Shown: one piece after another, positions 45,209-53,643 of the stretch
Layout of the letters: every line of letters begins with the position of its first letter
How positions within the stretch are numbered: position 1 is the first letter of the stretch
Assembly (NCBI RefSeq): GCF_036227405.1
Contig: NZ_CP109473.1
Location: 2,790,001-2,854,000, forward strand
Origin: Streptomyces sp. NBC_01460
GTDB taxonomy: Bacteria; Actinomycetota; Actinomycetes; Streptomycetales; Streptomycetaceae
Direction of reading: 5' to 3'
DNA: 64,000 nucleotides
Position numbers and translations under genes: made by a program
Notes under the pieces: generated by a model
What the model saw: the letters and a program-made list of their open reading frames with translations, nothing else
What the model was told of the DNA's origin: nothing
The model's database searches: none

Positions 45209-45466
45209 TCAGGCAGCGACGGGAACGATGTTCACGACCTTGCGGCCACGGTGCGTACCGAACTCCACCGCACCGGCGGTCAGCGCGAACAGCGTGTCGT
45301 CGCCGCCACGGCCGACGCCCGTGCCCGGGTGGAAGTGGGTGCCGCGCTGGCGGACCAGGATCTCACCGGCGTTGACGGCCTGACCGCCGAAGCGCTTCAC
45401 GCCGAGCCGCTGAGCATTGGAATCGCGCCCGTTCCGAGTGGACGATGCGCCCTTCTTGTGTGCCAT
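45209..45466 (-). CDS. rpmA: 50S ribosomal protein L27
   Basis: Encodes 85 residues starting [21 protein letters not shown]27 sits beside the peptidyl-transferase centre; its N-terminal AHKKG tail reaches the tRNA CCA ends. No cleavable Firmicutes-type N-terminal extension is present. [20 protein letters not shown] is typical. It follows rplU by 14 bp in the conserved rplU-rpmA-obg order. Confidence 0.98.
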   Translation of the reverse strand: MAHKKGASSTRNGRDSNAQRLGVKRFGGQAVNAGEILVRQRGTHFHPGTGVGRGGDDTLFALTAGAVEFGTHRGRKVVNIVPVAA

Positions 45467-45480
45467 GTCTCCTCAGTCCC

Positions 45481-45801
45481 TTACTTCGCAGCCGCGGGGA
45501 TACCGGTGACCTTGATCGCCGTGTACTGCTGGCGGTGACCCTGGCGACGGCGGTAACCCGTCTTGTTCTTGTAGCGAAGGATGTCGATCTTCGCGCCCTT
45601 GTGGTGGTCCACGATCTCGGCCTGGACCTTGATGCCGTCCAGCACCCACGGGTCGCTGGTCACGGCGTCGCCGTCGACAACGAGCAGGGTCGAGAGCTCG
45701 ACCGTGTCGCCAACCTTGGCGGTGGAAATCTTGTCAACCTCAACGATGTCGCCGACAGCAACCTTGTGCTGGCGACCACCGCTGCGCACGATGGCGTACA
45801 C
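45481..45801 (-). CDS. rplU: 50S ribosomal protein L21
   Basis: Encodes 106 residues from GTG 45801 ([20 protein letters not shown]), preceded by GAGAGAG. L21 binds 23S rRNA early in 50S assembly. The length and the C-terminal [20 protein letters not shown] are canonical. The frame stays open upstream to 45960, but that part is the leader region. First gene of rplU-rpmA(-obg), with a 5' leader of about 120 nt. Confidence 0.98.
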   Translation of the reverse strand: MYAIVRSGGRQHKVAVGDIVEVDKISTAKVGDTVELSTLLVVDGDAVTSDPWVLDGIKVQAEIVDHHKGAKIDILRYKNKTGYRRRQGHRQQYTAIKVTGIPAAAK

Positions 45802-46158
45802 GCGGATCTCTCTCTCACTCGGAACGGATCCCCTGAAGCCAGCCGCCCGCGCGGGCCGGGGCCCACGACAGTCCGGAAGGATGAGCGGCCTCCCCCGGGG
45901 ACGGATCACCGGGAGGGATGTGCTCAGGGGGTAGGCGCACAGAAACACGCCGAGGGTCAAGATTACGGGGCGGACCGCAGGGGGTCAAACCGGCTCTCGC
46001 CCCGCCGCCCCCACCCCGACAGGTACCGCGGACCCGCCCATCGACGGGGATTCCGTGGCACGCGGAGGAACCCGTTCCGCGCGCGGCGGGCGGTCACGGG
46101 GCGCGGGCGTCCGCGACCGTACGCTTTGCCCTGATCCGACCCCCGAAAGGTGCCTCAG
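45802..46158. other. Divergent promoter region rplU / acetyltransferase
   Basis: About 357 bp without a gene. On the minus strand a TTGACC (45960-45955) with an 18-nt spacer and GCCTAC (45936-45931) is a plausible rplU promoter, giving a leader of ~120 nt. AAGG at 46147-46150 is the Shine-Dalgarno of the acetyltransferase. The right side marks the start of glycopolymer island 2. Confidence 0.55.
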
Positions 46159-46770
46159 GTGAACTACAGGGTCCAGCCCACCGCACAGGTCGACGAGCGT
46201 GCCGAGATCGGGGACGGCAGCAGTGTCTGGGAGCTCGCCCAGATCCGGGAGGGCGCCCGGCTCGGCGCGGGCTGCGTGGTCGGCCGCGGTGCCTACGTGG
46301 GGGCGGGCGTGCGCATCGGCGACAACGTCAAGCTCCAGAACTACGCGCTGGTGTACGAGCCGGCCGTGCTCGGTGACGGTGTCTTCGTCGGCCCCGCCGT
46401 GGTCCTCACCAATGACCGCAACCCGCGCTCGGTCGACCCGGAGGGCAGGCAGAAGCGCGGCGGCGACTGGGAGGCCGTGGGCGTGGAGGTGGCCGAGGGA
46501 GCCTCGCTCGGCGCGCGGTCCGTGTGTGTCGCACCCCTGCGGATCGGCCGCTGGGCCATGGTCGCGGCGGGTGCCGTGGTCACCGAGGACGTCCCCGACT
46601 TCGGCCTGGTCGTCGGCGTGCCGGCCCGCCGGACGGGCTGGGTGGGCCGCAGCGGGGTCAAGCTGGCCGAGCGGCCGGACGAACCGGGCGTCTGGGAGTG
46701 CCCGCGGACCGGCACGCTCCACGACGAGGCCGGCGGTGTCCTCACGGAGCGTCTCCCCCTGGCGCTCTGA
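46159..46770 (+). CDS. Left-handed beta-helix N-acetyltransferase (WbpD/WlbB-like)
   Basis: Encodes 203 residues from GTG 46159 (MNYRVQPTAQVDERAEIGDG), with AAGG eight bases upstream; GTG 46150 would add three residues. Hexapeptide repeats run from ~10 to ~150 (IREGARLGAGCVVGRGAYVG, RIGDNVKLQNYALVYEPAVL, GDGVFVGPAVVLTNDRNPRS, VEVAEGASLGARSVCVAPLR). The LTNDRNPR loop with catalytic Asn/His-type residues is typical of the family that acetylates UDP-3-amino-2-acetamido-uronic acids. It is alone on the plus strand, but its three partner enzymes lie within 7 kb on the minus strand. Confidence 0.88.
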   Translation: MNYRVQPTAQVDERAEIGDGSSVWELAQIREGARLGAGCVVGRGAYVGAGVRIGDNVKLQNYALVYEPAVLGDGVFVGPAVVLTNDRNPRSVDPEGRQKRGGDWEAVGVEVAEGASLGARSVCVAPLRIGRWAMVAAGAVVTEDVPDFGLVVGVPARRTGWVGRSGVKLAERPDEPGVWECPRTGTLHDEAGGVLTERLPLAL

Positions 46771-46831
46771 CGCGGGGCGCACGCGCCGCACCCCACGCCC
46801 CGGCCCGCGCGGCCCGCCTGTCCCGGACGGG

Positions 46832-48115
46832 TCAGCCTCCGATGACCACCCGGCGCACGCCCGCCCACCGGGCCGGGTCCGTCGTCCGGCGGCCGTCGAC
46901 GAGGACGCGGACGTCCGGCAGGCTGTCCGCGGACAGCTCGCGGTACTCGGGATGGTCGGTCTGGAGGATCGCCGCGGTGACCGCCTGGTTCTCGTGCGGG
47001 ACCAACCCCTGGGCCCTCAGCTCCTCGGGGCCGTACAGGGGGTCCGAGACGAACGGCACCGCGCCGCGCTCCCGGAGCGCCTCGACCACGCCGAACACAC
47101 CGGAGAACGCGGTCTCCTTGACACCGCCGCGGTAGGCGGCGCCCAGCACGAGGACCCCGACGTCGTGCAGGTCGCCGTAGGCGGCGGCCAGCAGGTCGAC
47201 GGCGTACCGGGGCATCTCGGCGTTGGCCTCACGGGCCGCCCGGACGACCGTCGCATCGGGGTCGTTCCACAGGTACATCCGCGGGTAGACCGGGATGCAG
47301 TGGCCGCCGACGGCGATGCCGGGACGGTGGATGTGGCTGTAGGGCTGGCTGTTGCAGGCGTCGATGACCTGTTCGACGTCGATGTCGTGCCGGTCGGCGA
47401 AGCGGGCGAACTGGTTGGCCAGGCCGATGTTGACGTCCCGGTAGGTGGTCTCGGCGAGCTTCGCCAGCTCGGACGCCTCCGCCGTACCGAGGTCCCAGAC
47501 GCCGTTGGGGCGGGACAGGTCGTCACGCTCGTCGAAGTCGAGCACGGACTCGTAGAACGCGACGCCGCGCAGTGTCGACGCCTCGTCGATGCCGCCGACG
47601 AGCTTGGGGTAACGGCGCAGGTCCTCGAAGACCCGGCCGGTCAGCACCCGCTCCGGGGAGAAGACGAGGTGGAAGTCGCGCCCCGGGGTGAGGCCGGACC
47701 CCTCCGCGAGCATGGGTGCCCAGCGGTTACGGGTGGTGCCGACCGGCAGGGTGGTCTCGTAGCTGACGAGGGTGCCCGGCTTCAGGCCCGCGGCGACGGC
47801 CTTCGTCGCTGCGTCCATCCAGCCGAAGTCCGGGGTGCCCTCTCCGTCCACGAAGAGCGGGACGACGACCACGACGGCGTCGGACGCGGCGACCGCGGCC
47901 GTGGTGTCCGTCGTCGCGGAGAGCAGGTCCGCGCCGACCGCCTCCTCGAGCTTGACCCCGAGGTCGTGCTCGCCCGGGAACGGCTCGGTGGCCGCGTTCA
48001 CCAGGGCGACGACTCTCTCGTCGACGTCCGCGCCGATGATCGTGTGGCCCTTGGCGGCGAACTGCACGGCGAGCGGGAGCCCGATCTTGCCCAGTGCGAC
48101 TACGCAGATGTTCAT
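46832..48115 (-). CDS. UDP-N-acetyl-hexosamine 6-dehydrogenase (WbpA/WecC-type)
   Basis: Encodes 427 residues from ATG 48115 (MNICVVALGKIGLPLAVQFA). It oxidises C6 of a UDP-sugar to the uronic acid with two NAD. Signatures: GKIGLPLA nucleotide loop, ETTLPVGTTRNRWAP, FHLVFSPERVLTGRVFEDL (typical of the HexNAc branch), the catalytic cysteine in GIAVGGHCIPVYPRMYLW, and GAAYRGGVKETAFS. It overlaps the GT2 gene by ATGA as the last gene of the five-gene island-2 operon. UDP-GlcNAc is the likely substrate given the WbpB/E/D partners. Confidence 0.92.
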   Translation of the reverse strand: MNICVVALGKIGLPLAVQFAAKGHTIIGADVDERVVALVNAATEPFPGEHDLGVKLEEAVGADLLSATTDTTAAVAASDAVVVVVPLFVDGEGTPDFGWMDAATKAVAAGLKPGTLVSYETTLPVGTTRNRWAPMLAEGSGLTPGRDFHLVFSPERVLTGRVFEDLRRYPKLVGGIDEASTLRGVAFYESVLDFDERDDLSRPNGVWDLGTAEASELAKLAETTYRDVNIGLANQFARFADRHDIDVEQVIDACNSQPYSHIHRPGIAVGGHCIPVYPRMYLWNDPDATVVRAAREANAEMPRYAVDLLAAAYGDLHDVGVLVLGAAYRGGVKETAFSGVFGVVEALRERGAVPFVSDPLYGPEELRAQGLVPHENQAVTAAILQTDHPEYRELSADSLPDVRVLVDGRRTTDPARWAGVRRVVIGG

Positions 48116-49740
48116 CGGCTTCGCTTCCTCTTCGGTCTCAACAGCCTCCACAGCCTGGTACCCGGTCCGTCCCGGGGCTCCACCAGCGGAGCTGTCGTGA
48201 TCACGAGCCGGCCCTTGGTGTTGGGTCGCGCCGCGACGCGGTAGGGGTCGGTCTCGCCCCACCGGCGGGCCAGCGGCATGGGCCGCCCCCCGGTCCGCAC
48301 CGGGATCTCGTAGGTCGACCCCGCGACGTCGACGTAGACGCGGACCCCCTTCTTCGCCCGGACGGCGGGGACCGGGACGCGGGCGCACACCTGTGTGCCG
48401 GTCCCGTCCGCGGCCGGCACCGCGGTGAGGTCGCCGTCGGCCGGAGGGCGTCCGTCCTGGCCCGGCAGTCTGCGGGCGCCCGGCCGGTCCGCGCTCTGCG
48501 GCATGGCGCCCTGCACCAGGGCGACCACCGCCGAGGACACGTCCCCGGTGACCCCGAGCCGCAGTCGCACGGTGAGCCGGAGGTCCGCGCCCCGCTGCTC
48601 CCAGTCGGCCGACTCGAACTCGGTGCCCGCCGCGAGCCGGCCGGCCACGGTCTCGCCGAGGACCTCGTAGTACCGGTCGTCCAGGCCCACCGCGGGGTCC
48701 CGGAAGCCCGGGTAGGCGGCGAAGGCACGGTCGCCGTCCAGCAGGAAGGGCGGGGCTCCGTGTTCGGCCTCGTCCGTGATGGCCTTGCTGAGGGCCTCCA
48801 CGGCCCCGCGCCGGGCCAGACCGAAGCGGACCCTGCGCTTCACGCCCGTGGCGTCGCGCAGCGCGTCCGTCCAGTACGCGTCGAGCAGCACGGAGAGCCC
48901 CTCGCACAGGAGCCGCCGGGTTTCGATGTCGAGGGCGGGGAAGTCCGCCAGCAGGAGCTTGGAGAGTTCCCAGGCGAAGTGGCGTGCGAAGAGGGCGTCC
49001 CGTCGCGGGCCGGGCGCGACGAGGCCCGCCGCGTGGTCCATGATCCGCGTGGTGCACCGCAGCCGCGCCAGGTGGTCGGCGCGGTAGGTGATGTTGCTCG
49101 CGTCGCCCCGCTTCACCGCGTAGTAGCAGATGTAGTCGGCGAGCACCGAGATCCTGCGGGCCCGGACACACGCCTCGATGGTGAACGGCTGGTCGCTGCC
49201 GACCGGCAGGTCCTCGGGGAAGCGCAGGTGGTGCTTCTCCACCAGTTCCCGTCTGAACAGCTTGGTGTTGGCCAGGGTGAACGGCAGGTACGAGTGGTAG
49301 AGGCTGATGTCGGGGGCGTTCTCCGCGTACAGCTTCTGGTGCACGTACCGCCCGTCGACCCCGACCATCCGGCCCGCCACGACGTCCGACTCATGGGTGT
49401 CCGCGTAGGCCACCAGCCGTTCCAGGGCCTCTTCACCGAGGTGGTCGTCGGAGCCGACGAAGTAGACGAAGCGCCCGGTGGCCCTGTCCAGCGCACGGTT
49501 GCTGGGAGCGGCCGGGCCGCCCGAGTTGGCCTGGTGCAGCACCGTCACCACGCCCGGATACCGTGCGGCGAACCGGTCGAGTTCGCCGCCGCTGCCGTCC
49601 GTGGAACCGTCGTCGACCGCGATCACCTCGAGGCGTTCCAGCCCGATGCTCTGTCCCACCAGGGAGTTCAGGCACTCCGTCAGGTACGGCATCGTGTTGT
49701 ACACGGCCACGATCACGGTGACGTCGGGGCACGCGGTCAT
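48112..49740 (-). CDS. GT2 glycosyltransferase, island 2
   Basis: Encodes 542 residues from ATG 49740 (MTACPDVTVIVAVYNTMPYL). The GT-A domain is at ~1-230: VIAVDDGSTDGSGGELDRFA, HQANSGGPAAPSNRALDRAT and VYFVGSDDHLGEEALERLVA. A helical middle and a beta-rich C-terminal third (LRLTVRLRLGVTGDVSSAVV) follow, with a basic end (RLWRLLRPKRKRSR). Layout matches the two GT2s of island 1. It overlaps the genes on both sides (ATGA to the dehydrogenase; ATGA to the GT4), so all are cotranslated. Donor unknown. Confidence 0.88.
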   Translation of the reverse strand: MTACPDVTVIVAVYNTMPYLTECLNSLVGQSIGLERLEVIAVDDGSTDGSGGELDRFAARYPGVVTVLHQANSGGPAAPSNRALDRATGRFVYFVGSDDHLGEEALERLVAYADTHESDVVAGRMVGVDGRYVHQKLYAENAPDISLYHSYLPFTLANTKLFRRELVEKHHLRFPEDLPVGSDQPFTIEACVRARRISVLADYICYYAVKRGDASNITYRADHLARLRCTTRIMDHAAGLVAPGPRRDALFARHFAWELSKLLLADFPALDIETRRLLCEGLSVLLDAYWTDALRDATGVKRRVRFGLARRGAVEALSKAITDEAEHGAPPFLLDGDRAFAAYPGFRDPAVGLDDRYYEVLGETVAGRLAAGTEFESADWEQRGADLRLTVRLRLGVTGDVSSAVVALVQGAMPQSADRPGARRLPGQDGRPPADGDLTAVPAADGTGTQVCARVPVPAVRAKKGVRVYVDVAGSTYEIPVRTGGRPMPLARRWGETDPYRVAARPNTKGRLVITTAPLVEPRDGPGTRLWRLLRPKRKRSR

Positions 49741-51314
49741 GACGTCACCGGGGCCATCCGTTCACCCGCCGGGGTGCGCACACCCTCGACGAGCCGGGAG
49801 TACACGCCGTCGAGGATCGCCGCCTGCGCCTCCCAGGTCCACTCCGTGAGCATCCCGGGCCGGTCGTAGACGTCCCGGTAACGCTGCGGGTCGGTGAGGA
49901 CCGCGGTGACCGCTCGCGCGTAGTCCGCGACGTCCTCGGCCGTGAACACCTCTCCCTGGCCCGAGCCGGCGACCGTGGTGCCCATCGTCCGGACGTCGCT
50001 GACGACGAGGGGGAGCCGGGCGTGGGAGTACTCGAAGAACTTGGTGATCAGAGCGATCTCGTGGTTCGGCCAGTGGTGGATCGGGATGACGCCGACGTCC
50101 GCCGCGGCCAGGTGGCGGACGACCTGGTCGTGCGGCACGTACGGCAGGATGTGCACACGGTCGGCCACGGCGAGTGCGGCCGCCCGCGCCCTGAGCGTCT
50201 GCATGTAGGGCGAGTTGCCGCGCGGCACGACGAACGCGGCGTGGGTGCCGGGGAGTTGCGGCAGGGCTTCGATCATGATGTCGAGCCCCCGCTGCGGTGC
50301 CGCGGAACCGCTGTAGACCGCCAGCGGTACCTCGGGACCGATTCCGCACAGCTCCCGCAGGTCGGGGACCGGTTCGGCGGCCGGGTCCTCCGGGGTCAGG
50401 GCGTCGGGGGCGTTGAGCACCACCTCCGGCAGCTCGCCCAGCCCGTGGTGCTCGGCCAGCATCTGGGCGAGCGTGGCCGACACGGTCGTGACGGCGTCCG
50501 CGTACCTCGCGTGTTCCCGCTCGTGCGCGCACTGGGCCACGTGCCAGCGGGGATGGGGGTTCCAGGGCTTGATACCGGGCAGGTACTCGTGCGCGTCCCA
50601 GACGAGCCGCACGGTGCGCCCCCTGGCCTCCGCCCGCAGCTTGGCGCGCGCGCCCACACCGAGCATCCGGAAGTCGTTGGCGTGGATCAGGTCGGGTTCG
50701 AGGGAGTCGATGACCTTCCCGTAGGCGAGCTCCAGATCCCACAGCCCGGGGTCGAGCCGGCGCCAGGCGCGCTCACCCATCACCCGGACCCAGAACGCCG
50801 TGGTGAACCGGTCGAGCGGGGTGTCCATGTCCTTGCGTCGACGCTCCAGCGCGGCGGTGTGCCGGGCGCGGAGCCGGACCCACCTGCCCATCCCCCGGGA
50901 CAGCAGCCGCGTCGGCAGCAGCCGCGTCCGCGCGAGGGCGGAGCCGGTCCGGCCGGTTTCGATGACCCGGAGGTTGAGCTCGGCGCGCCACGCCTTCATC
51001 CGCTGCTTGCGGTACTCGGCCAGTGGCCCCGGCGGGTAGGCGAGCGGCGCGCGGAGCACCGCCCGGCGGTACTCGTGACGGCGGCGGCTCAGCGGGGTCG
51101 GTACCGGCAGCAGACGCACCCGGGCCTCCCCGAGCCGCCAGCTCCTCGCCTTCCGGTCGGGCGACCTGCCCAGGAGCACCACGTCCCAGCCGGCCTCCGC
51201 GGCGGACCGGGCCTCCTTCTGCACCCGGGAGTCACCCTTCACGCCGTTCTCGACCAGCATGACGATCTTCCCGCGTGGACGCCGCGACTCCCCGGCCGGC
51301 CGGTCAGGCACCAT
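49737..51314 (-). CDS. GT4-type glycosyltransferase, island 2
   Basis: Encodes 525 residues from ATG 51314 (MVPDRPAGESRRPRGKIVML). The GT-B fold shows the N-terminal GKIVMLVENGVKGDSRVQKE, DLIHANDFRMLGVGA, VWDAHEYLPGIKPWNPHPRW and, in the C-terminal half, VPLAVYSGSAAPQRGLDIMI and ITKFFEYSHARLPLVVSDVR (EX7E-like region). A long charged insertion around residues 100-200 is unusual. Its start overlaps the oxidoreductase stop by 11 bp. It probably adds a sugar retaining anomeric configuration; substrate unknown. Confidence 0.85.
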   Translation of the reverse strand: MVPDRPAGESRRPRGKIVMLVENGVKGDSRVQKEARSAAEAGWDVVLLGRSPDRKARSWRLGEARVRLLPVPTPLSRRRHEYRRAVLRAPLAYPPGPLAEYRKQRMKAWRAELNLRVIETGRTGSALARTRLLPTRLLSRGMGRWVRLRARHTAALERRRKDMDTPLDRFTTAFWVRVMGERAWRRLDPGLWDLELAYGKVIDSLEPDLIHANDFRMLGVGARAKLRAEARGRTVRLVWDAHEYLPGIKPWNPHPRWHVAQCAHEREHARYADAVTTVSATLAQMLAEHHGLGELPEVVLNAPDALTPEDPAAEPVPDLRELCGIGPEVPLAVYSGSAAPQRGLDIMIEALPQLPGTHAAFVVPRGNSPYMQTLRARAAALAVADRVHILPYVPHDQVVRHLAAADVGVIPIHHWPNHEIALITKFFEYSHARLPLVVSDVRTMGTTVAGSGQGEVFTAEDVADYARAVTAVLTDPQRYRDVYDRPGMLTEWTWEAQAAILDGVYSRLVEGVRTPAGERMAPVTS

Positions 51315-52323
51315 GACGGACCGCCTCCTGCGCCTCGAAGACGACCGTACGGCCACTCCTGGCCGAATCGAGCAGGGAGGCGGCCACCTCCACGGTGCGC
51401 AGCCCCTGCCGCAGCGTGCAGATGTCGGAGGAGATGCCCTGCACGGCGTCCCTGAAGAGTTCGTGCTCGACGAGCAGCGGCTCGCGCTTGGGAATCGCGT
51501 AGCGGACCATGTCGCCCTCCGAGACCCCGCGGAAGGCGCGCAGGGCCTCCCACTCGGTGGCGACCGAGGCGTTCGAGTAGAACGTCAGGTCGGCGGTCAG
51601 GGTGTCGGCGACGAGGCAGCCCCGCTCGCCGGTGACCGAGGTGAACCGCTCCTTGAGCGGGCTCAGCCAGTTGACCAGGTGGTTCACCATCGTCCCGTCG
51701 GAGAGCCGGCCCACCGCGCTCACCATGTCCTCGTACGGACGGCCCGACTTCGACACGGTGTGGGCCGCGATCGACACGTAGCTCCGGCCGGTCATCCAGG
51801 CCGTCAGGTCGATGTCGTGGGTGGCCAGGTCCTTGACCACTCCCACGTCGGCGATGCGATGCGGGTAGGGGCCCTGGCGCCGGGTCACCACTTGGTAGAC
51901 GTCGCCGAGTTCGCCGGCCTCCAGGCGGCCGCGGAGCGAGCGCAGCGCGGGGTTGCACCGCTCGATGTGACCGACGCCCGCCACCAGGTTCCGCGACTCG
52001 AAGGCGTGCACGAGCCGCAGGGCGCCTTCCACGGTGTCCGCGAGCGGCTTCTCGACGAGGACGCAGATCCCGGCTTCGGCGAGCCGCAGACCGACCTCCT
52101 CGTGCAGGCCGGTCGGACAGGCCACGACGGCGTAGTCGACGCCCAGGGCCAGCAGGTCCTCGACGCCGGGCAGGACGGGCACCCCCTGCGCCCAGCCGTT
52201 CTTGTCGCCCAGCGGGTCGACGACGCAGACCAGCTCGACGCCTTCCAGGGCGGCCAGCACACGGGCGTGGTGGCGGCCCATGGAACCGAGGCCGATCAGA
52301 CCGGCCCGCAGTCCGGCGTTCAC
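51304..52323 (-). CDS. Gfo/Idh/MocA oxidoreductase (WbpB-like)
   Basis: Encodes 339 residues from GTG 52323 (MNAGLRAGLIGLGSMGRHHA). Rossmann motif GLIGLGSMGRHH, then VVACPTGLHEEVGLRLAEAG, ICVLVEKPLADTVEGALRLV (EKP) and GVGHIERCNPALRSLRGRLE. The VGHIER-NPA and VVKDLATHDIDLTAWMTGRS stretches are typical of enzymes that oxidise C3 of UDP-N-acetyl-glucosaminuronic acid. It overlaps the aminotransferase gene by GTGA and feeds it 3-keto substrate. Assignment to WbpB is by motif and context. Confidence 0.9.
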   Translation of the reverse strand: MNAGLRAGLIGLGSMGRHHARVLAALEGVELVCVVDPLGDKNGWAQGVPVLPGVEDLLALGVDYAVVACPTGLHEEVGLRLAEAGICVLVEKPLADTVEGALRLVHAFESRNLVAGVGHIERCNPALRSLRGRLEAGELGDVYQVVTRRQGPYPHRIADVGVVKDLATHDIDLTAWMTGRSYVSIAAHTVSKSGRPYEDMVSAVGRLSDGTMVNHLVNWLSPLKERFTSVTGERGCLVADTLTADLTFYSNASVATEWEALRAFRGVSEGDMVRYAIPKREPLLVEHELFRDAVQGISSDICTLRQGLRTVEVAASLLDSARSGRTVVFEAQEAVRHGA

Positions 52324-53438
52324 AGGACCACCTCCAGAGCGTTGACGGCGGCGGCCACGCGCTTCAGCTCCTCCGGCGTCAGGGACGGGTGCACGGGCAG
52401 CGAGACGACCTCTGCGGCGGCCCGCTCGGTCTCGGGGAGGTCCCAGACGCGACCGGCCTTCCGGTCCGGTTCCCGGTACGGCTTGAGCCGGTGGATAGGC
52501 GTCGGGTAGTAGACCGCGTGGCCGATCCCCGCTTCGGCGAGGGAGGCCATCGCGGCCTCCCGGGCGACGGGGACGCGCACGGTGTACTGGTGGTAGACGT
52601 GCCGCGCCCCCTCGGCGACCGGCGGCGTGGTGACGCCGGGGGCGGTGATGTGCGTGTCGAGGAAGGCGGCGTTGGCCCGGCGCTGCTCGGTCCAGGCCTC
52701 GATCCTGCCGAGCTGCACGCGGCCGACGGCGGCGGACACGTCGGTCATCCGCATGTTGGCGCCGATGATCTCGTTGGCGTAGCGCTGCTCCATGCCCTGG
52801 TTACGGAGCAGGCGCAGTGTGCGGGCCAGCCCGGCATCGGCCGTGGTGACCATGCCGCCCTCCAGGGAGTGCATGTTCTTGGTCGGGTAGAAGCTGAAGG
52901 CACCGCCCGCGCCGAACGCCCCGACCGGGGTCCCGTTCAGCGCCGCGGCGTGCGCCTGGCAGGCGTCCTCGACCACGGCGAGGCGGTGCCTTTCGGCGAC
53001 GCGCATGAGCCGGTCCATGGCTGCCGGGTGGCCGTAGAGGTGCACCGGCATGACCGCCGCGGTGCGCGGCGTGATCGCGGCCTCCACCGCGGCCGGGTCG
53101 AGACCGAAGTTCCCCGGCTCGATGTCCGCGAAGACCACCTCGGCACCGGCCAGCCTCACCGCGTTGGCGGACGCCGCGAACGAGAACGAGGGGACGATCA
53201 CCTCGTCGCCCCTGCCGATGCCCAGGGCGAGGAGGAGCAGGTGCAGGGCGGAGGTGCCCGAGTTGACCGCGACGCAGTGCCTCCCGTCCACCAGGCCGGA
53301 GAAGTCCTCCTCGAAGGCGGCGACCTCGGGGCCCTGCACGACGCGACCACTGCGCATCACACGGACCACGGCCGCGATCTCGGCCTCTCCGATGACGGGA
53401 CTGGCTGCGGGAACCGGCTGCTCGTTGATGCTCGTCAT
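52320..53438 (-). CDS. DegT/DnrJ/EryC1 sugar aminotransferase (WbpE-like)
   Basis: Encodes 372 residues from ATG 53438 (MTSINEQPVPAASPVIGEAE), with AAGGAGG five bases upstream. PLP lysine in FSFYPTKNMHSLEGGMVTTA; GTSALHLLLLALGIGRGDEV, IVPSFSFAASANAVRLAGAE and VVEDACQAHAA are family motifs. The length is normal. It is first in the overlapping operon with the WbpB-like, GT4, GT2 and WbpA-like genes. It would transfer an amino group to C3 of a UDP-2-acetamido-3-keto-uronic acid. The broader family also makes other aminosugars, so the product is inferred from partners. Confidence 0.9.
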   Translation of the reverse strand: MTSINEQPVPAASPVIGEAEIAAVVRVMRSGRVVQGPEVAAFEEDFSGLVDGRHCVAVNSGTSALHLLLLALGIGRGDEVIVPSFSFAASANAVRLAGAEVVFADIEPGNFGLDPAAVEAAITPRTAAVMPVHLYGHPAAMDRLMRVAERHRLAVVEDACQAHAAALNGTPVGAFGAGGAFSFYPTKNMHSLEGGMVTTADAGLARTLRLLRNQGMEQRYANEIIGANMRMTDVSAAVGRVQLGRIEAWTEQRRANAAFLDTHITAPGVTTPPVAEGARHVYHQYTVRVPVAREAAMASLAEAGIGHAVYYPTPIHRLKPYREPDRKAGRVWDLPETERAAAEVVSLPVHPSLTPEELKRVAAAVNALEVVL

Positions 53439-53579
53439 CGACGCCCTCCTTGACGAGTGCGCCGATCGCGCGCTCCTCGCCCTGCCGTACCAGGGATGCC
53501 TCGAATCATGACACATCGGACATATATGGCGCAGGAAGGAGGCTCCTCAGCCCTCCGGGCCGGGGCAGGAGGCAGAACG

Positions 53580-53618
53580 CACGTGTCCCGCCCCGAAGTG
53601 CTCGGGGCGGGACACGTG
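53580..53618 (-). terminator. Terminator after rne
   Basis: A 17-bp perfect stem (53580-53596 with 53602-53618) with loop AGTGC, 26 bp beyond the rne stop. It also isolates the island-2 operon from rne. Confidence 0.85.
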
Positions 53619-53643
53619 CGGACGAACGAGCGTCAGGCGGTCA

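Noticed and set aside
46199..48244. 681-codon plus-strand ORF over the acetyltransferase and dehydrogenase
   Set aside because: Shifted frame of the acetyltransferase followed by antisense of the dehydrogenase.
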